From NCBI RefSeq assembly GCF_964355755.1, contig NC_092677.1, positions 10,004,601 through 10,068,600 of the forward strand: a DNA stretch of 64,000 nt, given 5' to 3'. How positions within the stretch are numbered: the first letter of the stretch is position 1; each line of letters starts with the position of its first letter. The stretch is from Antedon mediterranea. Taxonomy: Eukaryota > Echinodermata > Crinoidea > Comatulida > Antedonidae. Below, piece by piece: positions 21,801 through 32,250 of the stretch. The translations under genes were made by a program, and so were the position numbers. The notes beneath the pieces were generated by a model. The model worked only from the letters and a program-made list of their open reading frames with translations. It was not told the DNA's origin and did not search any database.

Positions 21801-24800
21801 TCGTACTTACCCTTGGAAATAACTGTCCCCCCTGACCTCGTTCATATATGGAAGAATTCCTTAGTACCCGGGCATCGTGCACCTTCCCTGGCCACCCTAC
21901 ATTAACATCTGTGAACCTGAAACCAACAAGAGAACGCCTAAATTAAGAATATGGTAGGTATAGAATTAATTTTGAGGATTAGCAAATTAGTATTTGCCAT
22001 TTCTTTAGAACAAACTGATACACTTCTGTTGACTGACAATATGACTTTATTCTATATCTTCCATAGTATAATACAAATTTTGAAAAAGAATATCAGGATA
22101 TCCCATTAAGTTGATACAGTATATAAAATTAAGAGTACCTATTTCCGGTGTTTCAAAAATTTAATTTACAAACTATGCATTTTAATGTATTGAAATATGG
22201 AAAGGGTACCTTAATTTGTTATCCACAACTCCTTGTAGGATCATCGAGTACCAACCCTTGCGGTTGTAGTAGTCGGCAGGTGAAAAGTGTGGTGCTTTTA
22301 TAGGAATATGAGAGCCATCAATTGCTCCAGCACATTGTGGGAATCCAAGTTCATTGAATCCCACAATTGTGGCCCTCAACCTTTCCTCCGTAGGCCAAAC
22401 AATATAGTTGTTATACATTGTGTCTACTAAGGCTTGGCAAACCTCCTGTACAACACGGCACACAGTTGATCTATGCACACCAAACAAATTGCCTATTGTT
22501 CTCAGTTCACAGCAAGTTGCCAGTCTCCATAAGGTCATTCCCACTAACTTTTCAACACTCATGCCATTCCCAAGGTTTGAATCCTCTCGTTGTAGAGTTG
22601 GCCGCAATATATTGCACAGAACTTGAAAAGATTCTGAAACGCATAAGTATTGTCATGTTCAACTCCTTTTTTGTAAGAGCCGGTATTAATTTATAATTAA
22701 TGTTATTTATTAGTTTTGGTAAGCCTGCCCGGCCGTGGTGGTGGTAGACTGAAAATAGACCAAATATAAATCGAGATGGATTTATAGCCTAGCTAGGCTC
22801 TACTTACTTAGTCCGGTCATACCTACAATTGTAATGCTGGCTATATAAACAAAAGAAAAGTTGGCCTAGGGGAGGCTAGTTTTTAAAAACTTACCTTATC
22901 AACACTACTAGACTTCCTAGACTAGTACTAGTACTTACTACTTACTAGGCCTAGCTAGGCTAGGCCTCTTTAGTATTTTAGTATTTATTTAGTATTTAGG
23001 TTTTTTTATTAAATTACTACAGCTGTATTATATTCATATTTAATACCTTGGGACATTCTGAAGTTTTCTTTCCATAGCTGTTCTGTGTAACGTTGGCACA
23101 CCGTTACATCCCACCAGTCCAGGCTAACAATGTTTTGCCTTGGCCTTACTACTCTCCTCTGCCTGTCCTCGTCGTTGTCGGTAGATGTACCAAGAAGTAC
23201 TGCGGCAGCGAAAATAGTCCTCCTTCTTGCTCGCCTACGTGCCCTTATTATATTCCACACAACATCATTATTCCGCTGTATTTGCTGGTAGATGTTTAGT
23301 GGGTTGACACGCAGTTCTTGATTAAAAGCCCAGAAAAGGGATATCAGTAATATAGCATTACGAAAAAGGTCCATTTTAAACACATGTGCGAAAGAGACAG
23401 CAAGCGCAGGGCGATGTAAACAAAACAACTCAGGTCAACCAAAAACTTCCGGAATTTGAATTGCGTTGTGGGTAATGATGACGTGATTTTAAAAACCGAT
23501 TACCCGAATAACCGATTAAAGTAGTAGCAATTTTCAATTGCAACGCGATTATTTTTGTGGTTTGCGGTGACTGGAAAAAATCGATTATTTTGATTTTTTC
23601 AGCAGAAACAGACCCTAAAAGGCGCCAAGTTTCGGAACATTGCCAAATTTATTTATACTGGGACAACATAGCTGAACCTAAAATAATCCTTTATTGTTTT
23701 GATTGATGCCTTTAAGTTATAAACACAACATTTCAGAGAACTGGTATGAGGAAATAAATGGATTAAATTACAACTTAAACAAAAAAATTACATTTTTAGA
23801 TCAATAGCGTAATGTCACACACAATTTTGTCTTTGTTACTTAAATTATTTTTGTGTTATTATTTCTTTATTTAAAAGCTTCATAAACAATTTAGATATAG
23901 GATGTGATGCTTTTTTTTAGTTGAAAAATATTGATGATATACATATTAGGTATGCCATTGATTTTTATTTATTTGTAGGCCTATTGCTTTCCAAATATGG
24001 AGTAGTCTGTCATACCAACACAGTACAGAACTTCTACATTATATGGAGTAGTCTGTCATACCAACACAGTACAGAACTTCTACATTATATGGAGTAGTCT
24101 GTCATACCAACACAGTACAGAACTTCTACATTATACCGAAACAATAATATTGTATAATATATATTTTTAGCTTTAGTTTTTAAACAAAAATACTGTACAG
24201 AGATATTCTTTATAATTCAGCATTTTATCTCCGCCTTTGTTAAAATATATATTCTATTTCTGATATTTGAACCAGACCTAGATTTAAGTACTCTATTGTA
24301 AAAGAAAACAGACAATTTTTTAAACCACAGGTGTAAATAAACAATCCATTTTCCTGTACAAGTTTATAAAGTAATAACGTATGTGAAAGTAAATAATTGT
24401 CTGATAAATGAGTAGGAGGCTAATAGATGGTCACACCCAAATTCTGTGATACATTTAATCTTTCGTGTTCACATACTGTACATGTGCGCAACATGTGGGT
24501 GGGTCTGATGTATTCATAACGCTATACTATACTATTCATTTCCGTGTGAACATGGCTTGCATTACAAGATGCTTTTGGGAAGTTTGGAATAAAATAAGAC
24601 TCAGAATACTGCAGAATACAGTGTTAAGCTCTGTCTACACTATCAAATCAATGTGCCCATATATGGACATGATAATGTCATATCACTATTTTGGCATATC
24701 ACTGCCATATTTTGGCACATCACACTTTTGATAGTGTAGACAGGGCTTAAGACCTCCGTTGGGAATCCTCTATTAAAGGGGACACTTCTTTCCTGTGAAG

Positions 24801-24989
24801 CAAAAGAGGCGAAATATATGTTTTAACACTATGGCCCACCCTTATTCTAGAATGTGTATTTAAAAGGTCTTTAATCAAATATTAGCTATTGAAGAAGTTA
24901 AATCATTTATTTTTTGTCAACAGGCTTTATCTGAAGAAGTAAAAGAAATGCATGGGTTAAGGATATCAACATCTGTCCCTAAATCTTGA
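15897..24989 (+). CDS. BOLA3: BolA family member 3, mitochondrial Fe-S assembly factor (5' exon missing)
   Basis: BOLA3 acts with GLRX5 and NFU1 in inserting [4Fe-4S] clusters into mitochondrial proteins such as lipoate synthase and respiratory complexes. Exons: 15897-16011, 17823-17911 and 24924-24989, GT-AG and phase-consistent, 89 residues. The peptide matches human BOLA3 (107 residues) from about residue 22 to the end. Visible features: FPEATTIEVEDISGGCGAMY with the conserved cluster-ligand cysteine, HRMVNEALSEEVKEMHGLRI with the conserved histidine, and a C-terminal TSVPKS. The targeting N-terminus is not seen; translation could alternatively begin at the in-frame ATG 15879. The last intron is stretched to 7 kb by a Harbinger transposon. 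After the stop, a 38-bp stretch including the last 11 codons is duplicated in tandem. Confidence 0.92.
16973..17285. mobile_element. MITE family B copy
   Basis: TTAAAGGTATGTTGTCTCCC on the left and GGGGAATAATACATTTTTAA on the right enclose the family body including TCTATGGAAGTGAATAAC. In a BOLA3 intron. Confidence 0.65.
18393..20200 (+). CDS. Harbinger Myb/SANT-like DNA-binding accessory protein
   Basis: In PIF/Harbinger elements this second protein binds the subterminal DNA and helps bring the transposase into the nucleus. Exons 18393-18843, 19251-19283, 19424-19534 and 19671-20200 join in phase to 374 residues. Residues ~35-130 form a trihelix/Myb-SANT-like domain beginning NMWTDEITRYVIILW and ending in CPFYDLLDNILGDR. 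Then comes an acidic stretch (DSELDGSNADAESVDES), a basic cluster KKKPKKTK that could be a nuclear localisation signal, a Gln/Glu-rich coiled-coil-like region, and a tail with repeats of LTRPPHT. An alternative start is the in-frame ATG at 18429. A 9-nt micro-exon between 19636 and 19646 is possible. The frame is open throughout, so the protein may still be made. Confidence 0.85.
20201..21290. other. Interior non-coding part of the Harbinger element
   Basis: AT-rich DNA between the convergent genes. A ~230-bp segment containing GATTGCATGCTTA and TTTTTCTACATA is present twice (about 20640-20830 and 20870-21060). Both genes must end their transcripts here. Confidence 0.7.
21291..23428 (-). CDS. 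Harbinger DDE transposase (HARBI1-like)
   Basis: Exons on the minus strand 23047-23428, 22210-22633, 21811-21916 and 21291-21722 join in phase to 447 residues; an internal ATG at 23374 (MDLFRN) would give 429. The protein has an N-terminal helix-rich region with a basic RARRRARRR patch, a helix-turn-helix-like segment (IGNLFGVHRSTVCRVVQEV), and the DDE_Tnp_4 nuclease: first Asp in CAGAIDGSHIPIKAP, second in VVDNKLRFTDVNVGWPG, a GDPAYPLMPWLMKAF segment, and the Glu in VVERAFGILKGRWR. All three catalytic acids are present and no stop interrupts the frame, so this is potentially an active transposase. Length fits the family (350-450). Confidence 0.92.
23619..24620. other. BOLA3 intron remainder with a 46-bp triple repeat
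   Basis: Three tandem copies of TATGGAGTAGTCTGTCATAC plus CAACACAGTACAGAACTTCT lie at about 23996-24136. Nothing else recognised. Confidence 0.8.
24625..24750. mobile_element. MITE family A copy, well preserved
   Basis: TAAGCTCTGTCTACACTATC at the left, its complement GATAGTGTAGACAGGGCTTA at the right, with the ATATGGACATGATAATGTCATAT-type palindromic core. In the last BOLA3 intron. Confidence 0.85.
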
Positions 24990-25029
24990 TAGGTTAAGGA
25001 TATCAACATCTGTCCCTAAATCTTGATAG
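24955..25029. repeat. 38-bp tandem duplication over the BOLA3 stop codon
   Basis: GGTTAAGGATATCAACATCT and GTCCCTAAATCTTGATA occur twice in immediate succession. The first copy is coding and holds the TGA; the second is in the 3' UTR. Confidence 0.95.
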
Positions 25030-25452
25030 ATATCATAATTATTGAAATTGAAAACACTTAGAAGTGGAAGATATTTTGGTAAGGAAAAAAAATAAGAAAA
25101 AAGAAGATCAATCATTTTAATATTGAAAACAGTTTAATAAACCTAGTCATAATATGTCAAAACTCTACGACTACTTTTAAATTATTTAAATTTATTTTAA
25201 GTGTCATGTCTAATGAACTGGCACGCAGCACATATACAGTACTTGGCCGGGGTATCCAACTTACAAATTAAGTCAAGTAGGTTCTCTTTACGTTCCTTCA
25301 TTACAATATATATCATCATACTGCTCATATTATTACTACTGATATTATGGAAGAAGTACATTTTTATGATGCCTTCATGTTTCATAATATTTTAGCTCAA
25401 TACCATATAAATATATTGATATTATCAAGAATATGTATAATAATAGTTTGTC

Positions 25453-25458
25453 AATAAA
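25453..25458 (+). terminator. Poly(A) signal, probable end of BOLA3
   Basis: AATAAA about 465 bp after the BOLA3 stop, followed by a T-rich stretch. Confidence 0.5.
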
Positions 25459-25459
25459 A

Positions 25460-26858
25460 TGAGCTTTATTACAGTATAATTGTTTTTGCATAGTGTATTA
25501 ATGGATATACAGTTGAACCCTCAGAACGCAAGTAATTCGACCAATCACAAGCGGTGGATGATCAGAACTATCATATTGTGATTGGTCAACTTGCTATTCA
25601 TTACAATTTGTCTGATGGTGATACGGCCACTGCCTCTTACTCAACTCGCAGGGGTTTTTCTGCATTGGTAAATAAACTTAATATTGTTATGATAGAAATA
25701 TGAAACGATGTGCAGATAAAAACATATTTAATGAGGCCTATACTCTAGTGTGCAGATAATTATTTATTTCCTTAAGCCCTGCCTACACTATCAAACTTTA
25801 TGTGACAAAGAAATGTGATGTGCTCATATATCAGCATGATGATGTCATATCACTACCATATTTTGTTTAATAGTGTAGACAAAGTTTAAATGAAATTCCA
25901 CTAGTAACGACTAATCTGTTTTAAAAGCAATTATGAGTACCCTGGTGTTTAATCCATGAGATCACAAAATAATATTATTCTTTGCTAAATAATCAATTAC
26001 AATGGATCATGCCTTGTCCTCCTGAGTCAAGGATCAGTAACCACAATCTTTCCTCTATGCCCCGGATGTTTTGAGCTAAATGATACTTTAAGTGGTACTT
26101 AGAATGAAGATATTGAGAGATATTACAAATATATCAATTGATATACATTAATTACTAATTAATGATCCAGTCTAGACAAATTTTCTATAGCCTAGATTAT
26201 TTTATAATTTCATTCTTTCTTTAAAATAATATTCGTGTAATGATATTGAAAGAATGGTGTTATTTCAAGACAATGATTACTTACATCTTATAATAGTAAT
26301 AGTTACAGTACTTACATTAGTAATCTGCATACACTTATCTATTAAATAATCATTGATTGTGAATAGTCACACCGTTATTAGTAATAATTGGTGGTAATGA
26401 TAAGAGCGACATTTTTATTTTATTTCCTCCTTTAGATAACAATGTGTTACCTTTTCTGCAGGTAAAAGTATCAATTAATACCCTGGGATATTTGACATTC
26501 TTTTGTTTACAACAGATGCTTTGTACGGTCAATGTATCCTTTTTTGGTAGGACTATCACGTGTGACGCGCGGGAGGACAGTCCATGTCACCAATATCGCG
26601 TATTATTTTGATTAATGAATATTATAAGTTATAACAACAGTAAAGCTATTTAAACATACGTCTCAAATTAGCTATTTAATAGAATCTGAATGAATTCGAA
26701 TATCCAATTACGACACGTATATTCAAGCGATACGGCGGGGTAAGTTCCCTTTCATAGTTGGACTCAAAAGGGGATTCCCCTATTTTTATGGATAAGAGTT
26801 CTCGTTTAACCAACACACTTAGCAAGCGATTCAGTCGCTACTAAGAGTTTATAATGAT
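25460..26858. other. Intergenic region between BOLA3 and the TLC gene
   Basis: Contains a family C-like foldback remnant (25510-25640, GACCAATCACAAGCGGTGGA) and a MITE A copy at 25772. No gene seen. Sequence near 26560-26760 may hold the promoter of the next gene, but no specific element is recognised. Confidence 0.4.
25772..25889. mobile_element. MITE family A copy
   Basis: TTAAGCCCTGCCTACACTAT left end and AATAGTGTAGACAAAGTTTA right end, with the GTGATGTGCTCATATATCAG core. Confidence 0.8.
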
Positions 26859-27053
26859 TTGATGTGCTTTATTTCTTGTGCAATGAATGCATTTATTTTA
26901 GAAAGTTTTTTAGCTACCTCACTATCGATAAATATATTCGTAGCAATGTATTGTGGCTCTAAGGTGTTTTTAACGAGTGCCAGATTCACAGATCGCTGTC
27001 CGCCGAGTTTAGGTCGTCTGCACGAGGAATGCCCATGGTATCTGCCACGATAG
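26859..27053 (+). CDS. Possible N-terminal exon of the TLC-domain gene
   Basis: An open frame from an ATG at 26859 encodes a hydrophobic helix (LATSLSINIFVAMYCG) and a hydrophilic stretch ending ECPWYLPR, resembling the first membrane segment and linker of TLCD3/FAM57 proteins. A GTAAGT donor lies at the end (27052). Joining this donor to the acceptors before 28091 gives no clean frame, so either another exon intervenes or the exon assignment is wrong. Confidence 0.35.
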   Translation: MMCFISCAMNAFILESFLATSLSINIFVAMYCGSKVFLTSARFTDRCPPSLGRLHEECPWYLPR

Positions 27054-28090
27054 TAAGTATATTGTATAGTTTGTTTTTTGTTGTTATTTCATCACGAGAG
27101 AATTACGCTACTGAACGTATCATCATTGTGTCTCCTGGTTAATATTGTCAATGTCATAACTAAATAAAGACAAAAATCAAAACACAACAAAAATTATGTA
27201 TTTAAATAGAAACTTCAACTTGAGAACCTGTGTAATTGCGATGTACTTACTTAACTGTTTATTAGTATTAATTCTGTATCTGTATTTAAAATGTAATTGC
27301 ACGTGTATGTCTTTCTATTATCAAAAACAACAACAAATATTGTTGTAACTTATGACTATTCACTGAGTATTATGCATGCATTTCTTTAATCATGGACCAT
27401 TTTGTAAGAACATCATTTTTAATGAAATGTCATCCATGTAAAATAAGTTTATAATTAAATAAATAAATAAAATAATCAGGTTCAAATTAAACGGTCTGTA
27501 TGTGTTGCAATGCGCATAAACACAAAATAAAACCTTTACGTTACGTTATCATATGGGGATAATAATTATTATAAACGTATATGTTTGGGCGCAGGGGCTT
27601 TAAAGCTTAATAAAACTATATCGTTTTTGATACCATATTACAAAATAGTTAATTTTATTTCGCCGTATTTTATAGTATATCTCTTTGCAATGTACATTGT
27701 TTTTGGCGCAATAGCACTATAGGCCTAAATAAGGACTAAAACACTATAACTTAACTTTGCAGCTTCCTGTCTAATAAGACAATATTATCATCTCTTCCTT
27801 TGTTCAACACATACGTTGCTATAAATTCGGATATTAGGAGGGTTTTTAACGGAAATTAGGCCTACCCCTGGCGAATTTTTTTCTGGGATCTTTTAAACTC
27901 CAAATTGTTGGTACTAGTAAAATAAAATGCTATTTTTATTGCCTATCGGAGGTAAATTGCATTCAGCGATAACATTGCGCGTTTTGCCGTTTGGGGTCTA
28001 TACTTTGATCTGATATCAGACGGTAGGGCCTACCATCGGAGTTACTGTAACTGGTTACACTAGGGAAAAGTACAGAAATGTCATTCGTTC
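27054..28090. other. Probable intron of the TLC-domain gene
   Basis: AT-rich, no coding signal or known repeat recognised; contains one AAATAAATAAATAAAATAA tract near 27458. Confidence 0.4.
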
Positions 28091-29656
28091 ATGGTTAAAC
28101 GAGCATTTACTGCGGATGTGATCGTGACGACTAGAACAGAGTAAGTGCATGTAAGTATAAAATACTATAATAGTTAACATTTTATTTAACTTTTTTTTTT
28201 CATTTTCAGTGTTGTTCTTACATTGGGAAACATTCTGTTGTTCCTGCTAGGCATCGTGACTCTGTGTGCAACGAATGTTATCCAGTCACCATTCCGTGAC
28301 ATCCCTCGAACAGTTCAAATAGGATTTGCTATCATGGTTGGGTTCTACATCTTTAAACTAACTCTGGATTCTATCCACTACATCCACATCCCAAGCTACG
28401 GAATACCCACCGTCCATCATATACTAACGATCACGCTTTACTTGGTGTTTTTAGTTGAACGTCAGAACGGTCTTTGCGGAGTTCTAGGCCTGGTTTTCCA
28501 AGCCGACGCCGTTTTTATTGATTTCTCAAAATTGCTGAACCAGATGGATAAGGAAGATCATGAACTCAGCAACATCACTTGGATGAATAAGTGCGTAGGA
28601 GCAAATGTGACGTTTATAACTAGAATAATTTTACCGACTGTTCTAATTATTATATCATATACAACAAATGATATCTTTTCAATGGATCTAATAGTTATCA
28701 TGTTCTATTTTTTAAGCTTAGTGTTCTTTTCTATATGGAACTTGCTCATGTTTCGCAATGCCGCTGTGGGTTGCTTTCGATATCACTACAAGTTGAAGGA
28801 GATGGCGTGTCAGAGAGCTCTCATTGGCTTGTCTTCGCGCGTTACTGGGCAACAACTGAGGAGGACACAGGCGGCTACGCCCAGATTAATAATGGAACAT
28901 AATAATCTAAAACGTTTACCGCCACGTTCAAACACTAACATAGCGACAAAGCACAAAGAGATTGACCGTCCTAATAATCTGAAAGTTCCAAAATTACCAA
29001 TAAGAGAGGCAATAGGTCTGGAACCATTTCAGACGACAGACAGGCCTTCTCATTCCCGCCATGCTGATACAAGTGCCCATGGATTATCGACATTCATTGA
29101 TTTTAATAGTGATTATAATGTACCTCATACGAACAGCGAAATTGATGAACATTTCCGCAAACATGACGGACGATATCGCTGCCTTGATGGAATCTCGTGC
29201 TCAACATCGGATTCCTCGTCATATAATGCCGTCGTCGGAACAGAAAGTAGTCATGTTATGCCTGTCACGCCATCTTACGTTAATTCTGTTGTTGATAATA
29301 CAGGCCTACATTTTCATCGCCCATACAATTACCTGCAGATTGATGGAGATGACGTTAGAACTGATAGACCAAGAGAACAACCTCGTCAAACAGACTCAAC
29401 TATTAATGCGGCGGCGATGACGACCACTGGAGACAGAAGTGCGTCTGCGTCTTGCCTAACTGAAAGCGAGGCTGCACTGACTGCCCAACTTGCGCAAACA
29501 AACTTTAAAGATAAACCTATTACAATTAATGAACAAAATAACAATAGACCTACCGCTATATTTCAAGGAATAAATGTACCTAATAATAATACACAATCAG
29601 TTATTCCCGGCGGCGTGTGCGCTTACCGCCAATTTGGAGAAAGACAAAGTATATGA
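28091..29656 (+). CDS. TLC-domain (TRAM/LAG1/CLN8) membrane protein, TLCD3/FAM57-like
   Basis: Exons 28091-28140 and 28210-29656 join in phase (498 residues). The membrane part (first ~215 residues) has about five hydrophobic helices. Compared from memory with TLCD3A/B, the order agrees: ADVIVTTRTDVVLTLGN, a helix (ILLFLLGIVTLC), GFYIFKLTLDSIHYI, the VHHILTITLYLVF segment with the paired histidines typical of TLC proteins, an acidic FQADAVFIDFSKLLNQ helix, and NVTFITRIILP. The family acts in membrane lipid or ceramide metabolism; catalytic function is unproven here. The last ~280 residues form a polar, Asn/Ser/Thr-rich tail without known domain, unlike the short tails of vertebrate TLCD3. The start at 28091 may be internal if the 26859 exon belongs to the gene. 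Identity is a resemblance, not proven. Confidence 0.6.
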
Positions 29657-29683
29657 CTATTAATTATGTATCCATCCTTATAT

Positions 29684-29803
29684 AATAAAATGAATAATAA
29701 TAATATAATATTAATAATATTCTTGGGTAGATCGCACGCCTGACGTGACTGTCTGGAAACATACTTATTTATGCGTTAATTGTCTGTAATATTTTCTAAT
29801 AAA
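29684..29803 (+). terminator. Poly(A) signals of the TLC-domain gene
   Basis: AATAAA occurs at 29684-29689 and again at 29798-29803, 30 and 140 bp past the stop codon. Confidence 0.55.
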
Positions 29804-30230
29804 ATGCTATAGTATATATCTATATTATTTTGCCTGTTGGTATAATTATGTGTCTTATAAAAAGCAGGAGTCCAGATGTTTATGGTAGGCCTACTGGTCA
29901 TCACTACGTTATTACGTATTCGAACGTCATCCATCATTTAGAATTAATATTAAGTTTAAACCCCACCTTTTGCATGTATACTTTACAATTTACATTTTGT
30001 TGACGTCATATTTGCGTAACTAAGTGCAGCAATTTTTAAAAGACCCTTTTTCATGGGCGAATCTGGGAGGAGCGCAGATGCATGCGCTCCCCACTTTGTC
30101 AGCCAAAATTGATTAAGTCATAATTGTTTGGTATACCAGGGAAGGGGTATATATTTTACTTTTCTCTGGGTATTCTATTAATAGGCATGTAATAATATTT
30201 AGTTTAGAAGCTTACTAAGTACATTAGTTA

Positions 30231-30372
30231 TGGAGAGAGTGCTTTTTGTCAAATCTCTTACCATACTCAGTATGCACTGGAAGGACAAAAGTCTCACCAA
30301 AAAGCGCCGCCGTGCCGCCAAACATGTTCTTTTCCTGGAGTTACTCCTCAAAACGGACAATACTAATACTAA
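30231..30372 (+). CDS. Possible small exon, unrecognised
   Basis: An ATG at 30231 opens 47 codons ending at a GTAGGAAAG donor. The peptide has a basic HWKDKSLTKKRRRAAKH segment followed by LFLELLL. No following exon is recognised and the family is unknown; it may be a spurious frame. Confidence 0.2.
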
Positions 30373-31011
30373 GGTAGGAAAGTCATTAAAATTGATTTAA
30401 AAAAAGGTTAATAAAAATATTTTCATATTTAATTTCTGATCAAATGATCAAAGATTTGCTGGTGTAATGTACTACACTTAACCGAGTCATAGGAGAACGT
30501 CTAACCATTTATTTATATTGGGTTGTTATCAGCTGTCAAATTTTCAATTGTCATAATTAGGCTAGGCCCACTACCTACGCAATATTATATAATACATTTC
30601 ATTAGTATGCCCGAGGCTGTGATCATTAGAAAGAAATTTAACCACAAAATACCTTCGCGCTTCCGGAATTAATATGGATGGATTTGTTTTGTTGCCTCTG
30701 AACTCTTTTTTTTTGGAAAACTGAACTGTTTATTTTCGTTTTCTATATTTTTATATTTATATTATTTTGCCTGTTGGTATGTGTCTTATAAAGGGCAGGA
30801 TGATTATGGTATTGGTCACTACGTTAGGACTTGCTCGCCACAAGGTCTTTTGTTTAATAGAATTTCTGTTTTTCATCTGGCGTTACTTTTTGAGTTTTGC
30901 CCTCTTCCTTCATCTTACAATTTATATTGGATATTTGATGTTATTTAATTAATCGAACGTCATCCATCATTTAGAATTAATACTTTAAACCCCACTTTTT
31001 GCATGTACTTA

Positions 31012-31193
31012 AGCGTGGTTCCCACTAGCGACGCAACACAAGGACGTAACGCAACGTTAGTGAATTGACCAATCACAAGCGATGGCTTATTCGCTTGTGA
31101 TTGCTAACTGTCTATAACTCCGCTTGTCATTGGTTAAAACGCTTGCGTTGCGTTTACGTCCTTGCGTTACGTTCTAGTGGGAACCAAGCTTAT
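31012..31193. mobile_element. MITE family C copy
   Basis: Ends AAGCGTGGTTCCCACTAG and CTAGTGGGAACCAAGCTT, next inner GCGTTACGTCC repeats and a central palindrome around GATGGCTTATTCGCTTGTGA. Flanked by TA. It interrupts one copy of the 230-bp duplication, so it inserted after that event. Confidence 0.85.
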
Positions 31194-31710
31194 CAATACA
31201 ATTAACATAGTTTTCTCAGTATTGTATAATATTATTAATTTTCTTGACGTCATATTCGCGTAACTAGTGCAGCAATTTTTAAAAGACCCTTTTCATGGAC
31301 GAAGGATGGATGGATTTGTTTGGTTGCCTCTGAACTCTTTTTTGGAAAACTGAACTGGCAGTAGGCCTACGTAGTTTCATCCAATACCATTGTCAGTCTT
31401 CACTACACTAAATGGAAGAAAATTCTTTTTTTTATTTCGTTTTCTTTGCATTGTTTTTTTTTTTAAATAAAGTGAATAATCAATCAATCAATCAGTCAAT
31501 CACTATTGAAAACACAATCATAACAAAAAACATTTAACATAAAAATAAAGACAGTAGACCTACCTACAAAGACAACTACAGAATCGGGAGAGGGAGGAAA
31601 GTAAAAATACGTTATATCAATCATAGAGATATTATATGTATATGGTTATACATTACATTTGTTATCGATTGCTCCTCGTTTTTAGTTTTAGTACAGCACA
31701 TTTTTCACTA

Positions 31711-32076
31711 TAAAGCTTGGTTCCCACTAGAACGTAACGCAAGGACGTAAACGCAACGCAAGCGTTTTAAAGCGTGGTTCCCACTAGCGACGCAACGCAA
31801 GGACGTAACGCAACGCAAGTGAATTGACCAATCACAAGCGATGGCTTATTCGCTTGTGATTGCCAACTGTCTCTTCGCTTGTCATTGGTTAAATCGCTTG
31901 CGTTGCGTTTACGTCCTTGCGTTACGTTCTAGTGGGAACCAAGCTTTACCAATGACAAGCGAAGTTATAGACAGTTAGCAATCACAAGCGAATAAGCCAT
32001 CGCTTGTGATTGGTGGTCAATTCACTTGCGTTGCGTTACGTCCTTGTGTTGCGTCGCTTGTGGGAACCACGCTTAA
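31711..32076. mobile_element. Two overlapping MITE family C copies (nested)
   Basis: Four family C ends occur in order: GCTTGGTTCCCACTAGAACG at 31711, GCGTGGTTCCCACTAGCGAC at 31770, CTAGTGGGAACCAAGCTT at 31929 and TTGTGGGAACCACGCTTA at 32057. One copy has inserted into or next to another in inverted fashion. Confidence 0.8.
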
Positions 32077-32250
32077 TAGAGGGCGATAGGATGCATGGGA
32101 ATGGGGATTGATCATGCATATCATTGTCATCTGCTGCCCTCTTCTGGTTGGTGTTAAAGTTGCGCGCGAAAAATAAAATTGAGATGGGAAAAAAAAAGAA
32201 AACGAAACGAAAGCGATGAAGAAATCAATGTACAGAAACTACACAAGAAG
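32077..32250 (+). promoter_or_regulatory. Probable CENPT promoter and 5' UTR exon
   Basis: The sequence TTGCGCGCGAAAAAT at 32160-32174 contains TTTCGCGC on the opposite strand, an E2F-type site, which would fit a cell-cycle gene. A GTTTGTT donor at 32251 could end a 5' untranslated exon that splices to the acceptor at 34018 just before the CENPT start codon. This is an inference from position and motif only. Confidence 0.35.

Larger units (their letters stand above)
18180..23615. mobile_element. Complete autonomous PIF/Harbinger DNA transposon
   Basis: The 5436-bp element begins GGGCCTGTTTCTGCTGA and ends with the complement of GGGTCTGTTTCTGCTGA, flanked by TAA on both sides (18177-18179, 23616-23618), the 3-bp TWA duplication expected of PIF/Harbinger. 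It carries the two genes characteristic of the superfamily, a Myb/SANT-like protein (+) and a DDE transposase (-), in convergent orientation. Both have intact frames and good splice sites. Subterminal regions are rich in AACCGATTATTT-type motifs. It lies in the last BOLA3 intron in an orientation whose outer ends are non-coding. Confidence 0.93.
29827..31310. repeat. Dispersed direct duplication of ~230 bp
   Basis: The block at 29827-30060 (TTTTGCCTGTTGGTAT, GAACGTCATCCATCATTTAG, GCAGCAATTTTTAAAAGACC) is repeated at 30763-31305. The second copy is split by MITE C at 31012-31193. Confidence 0.85.

Noticed and set aside
28210-29656. Otopetrin proton channel
   Set aside because: Only about five hydrophobic segments and no otopetrin motifs; the paired His and neighbouring order fit a TLC domain better.
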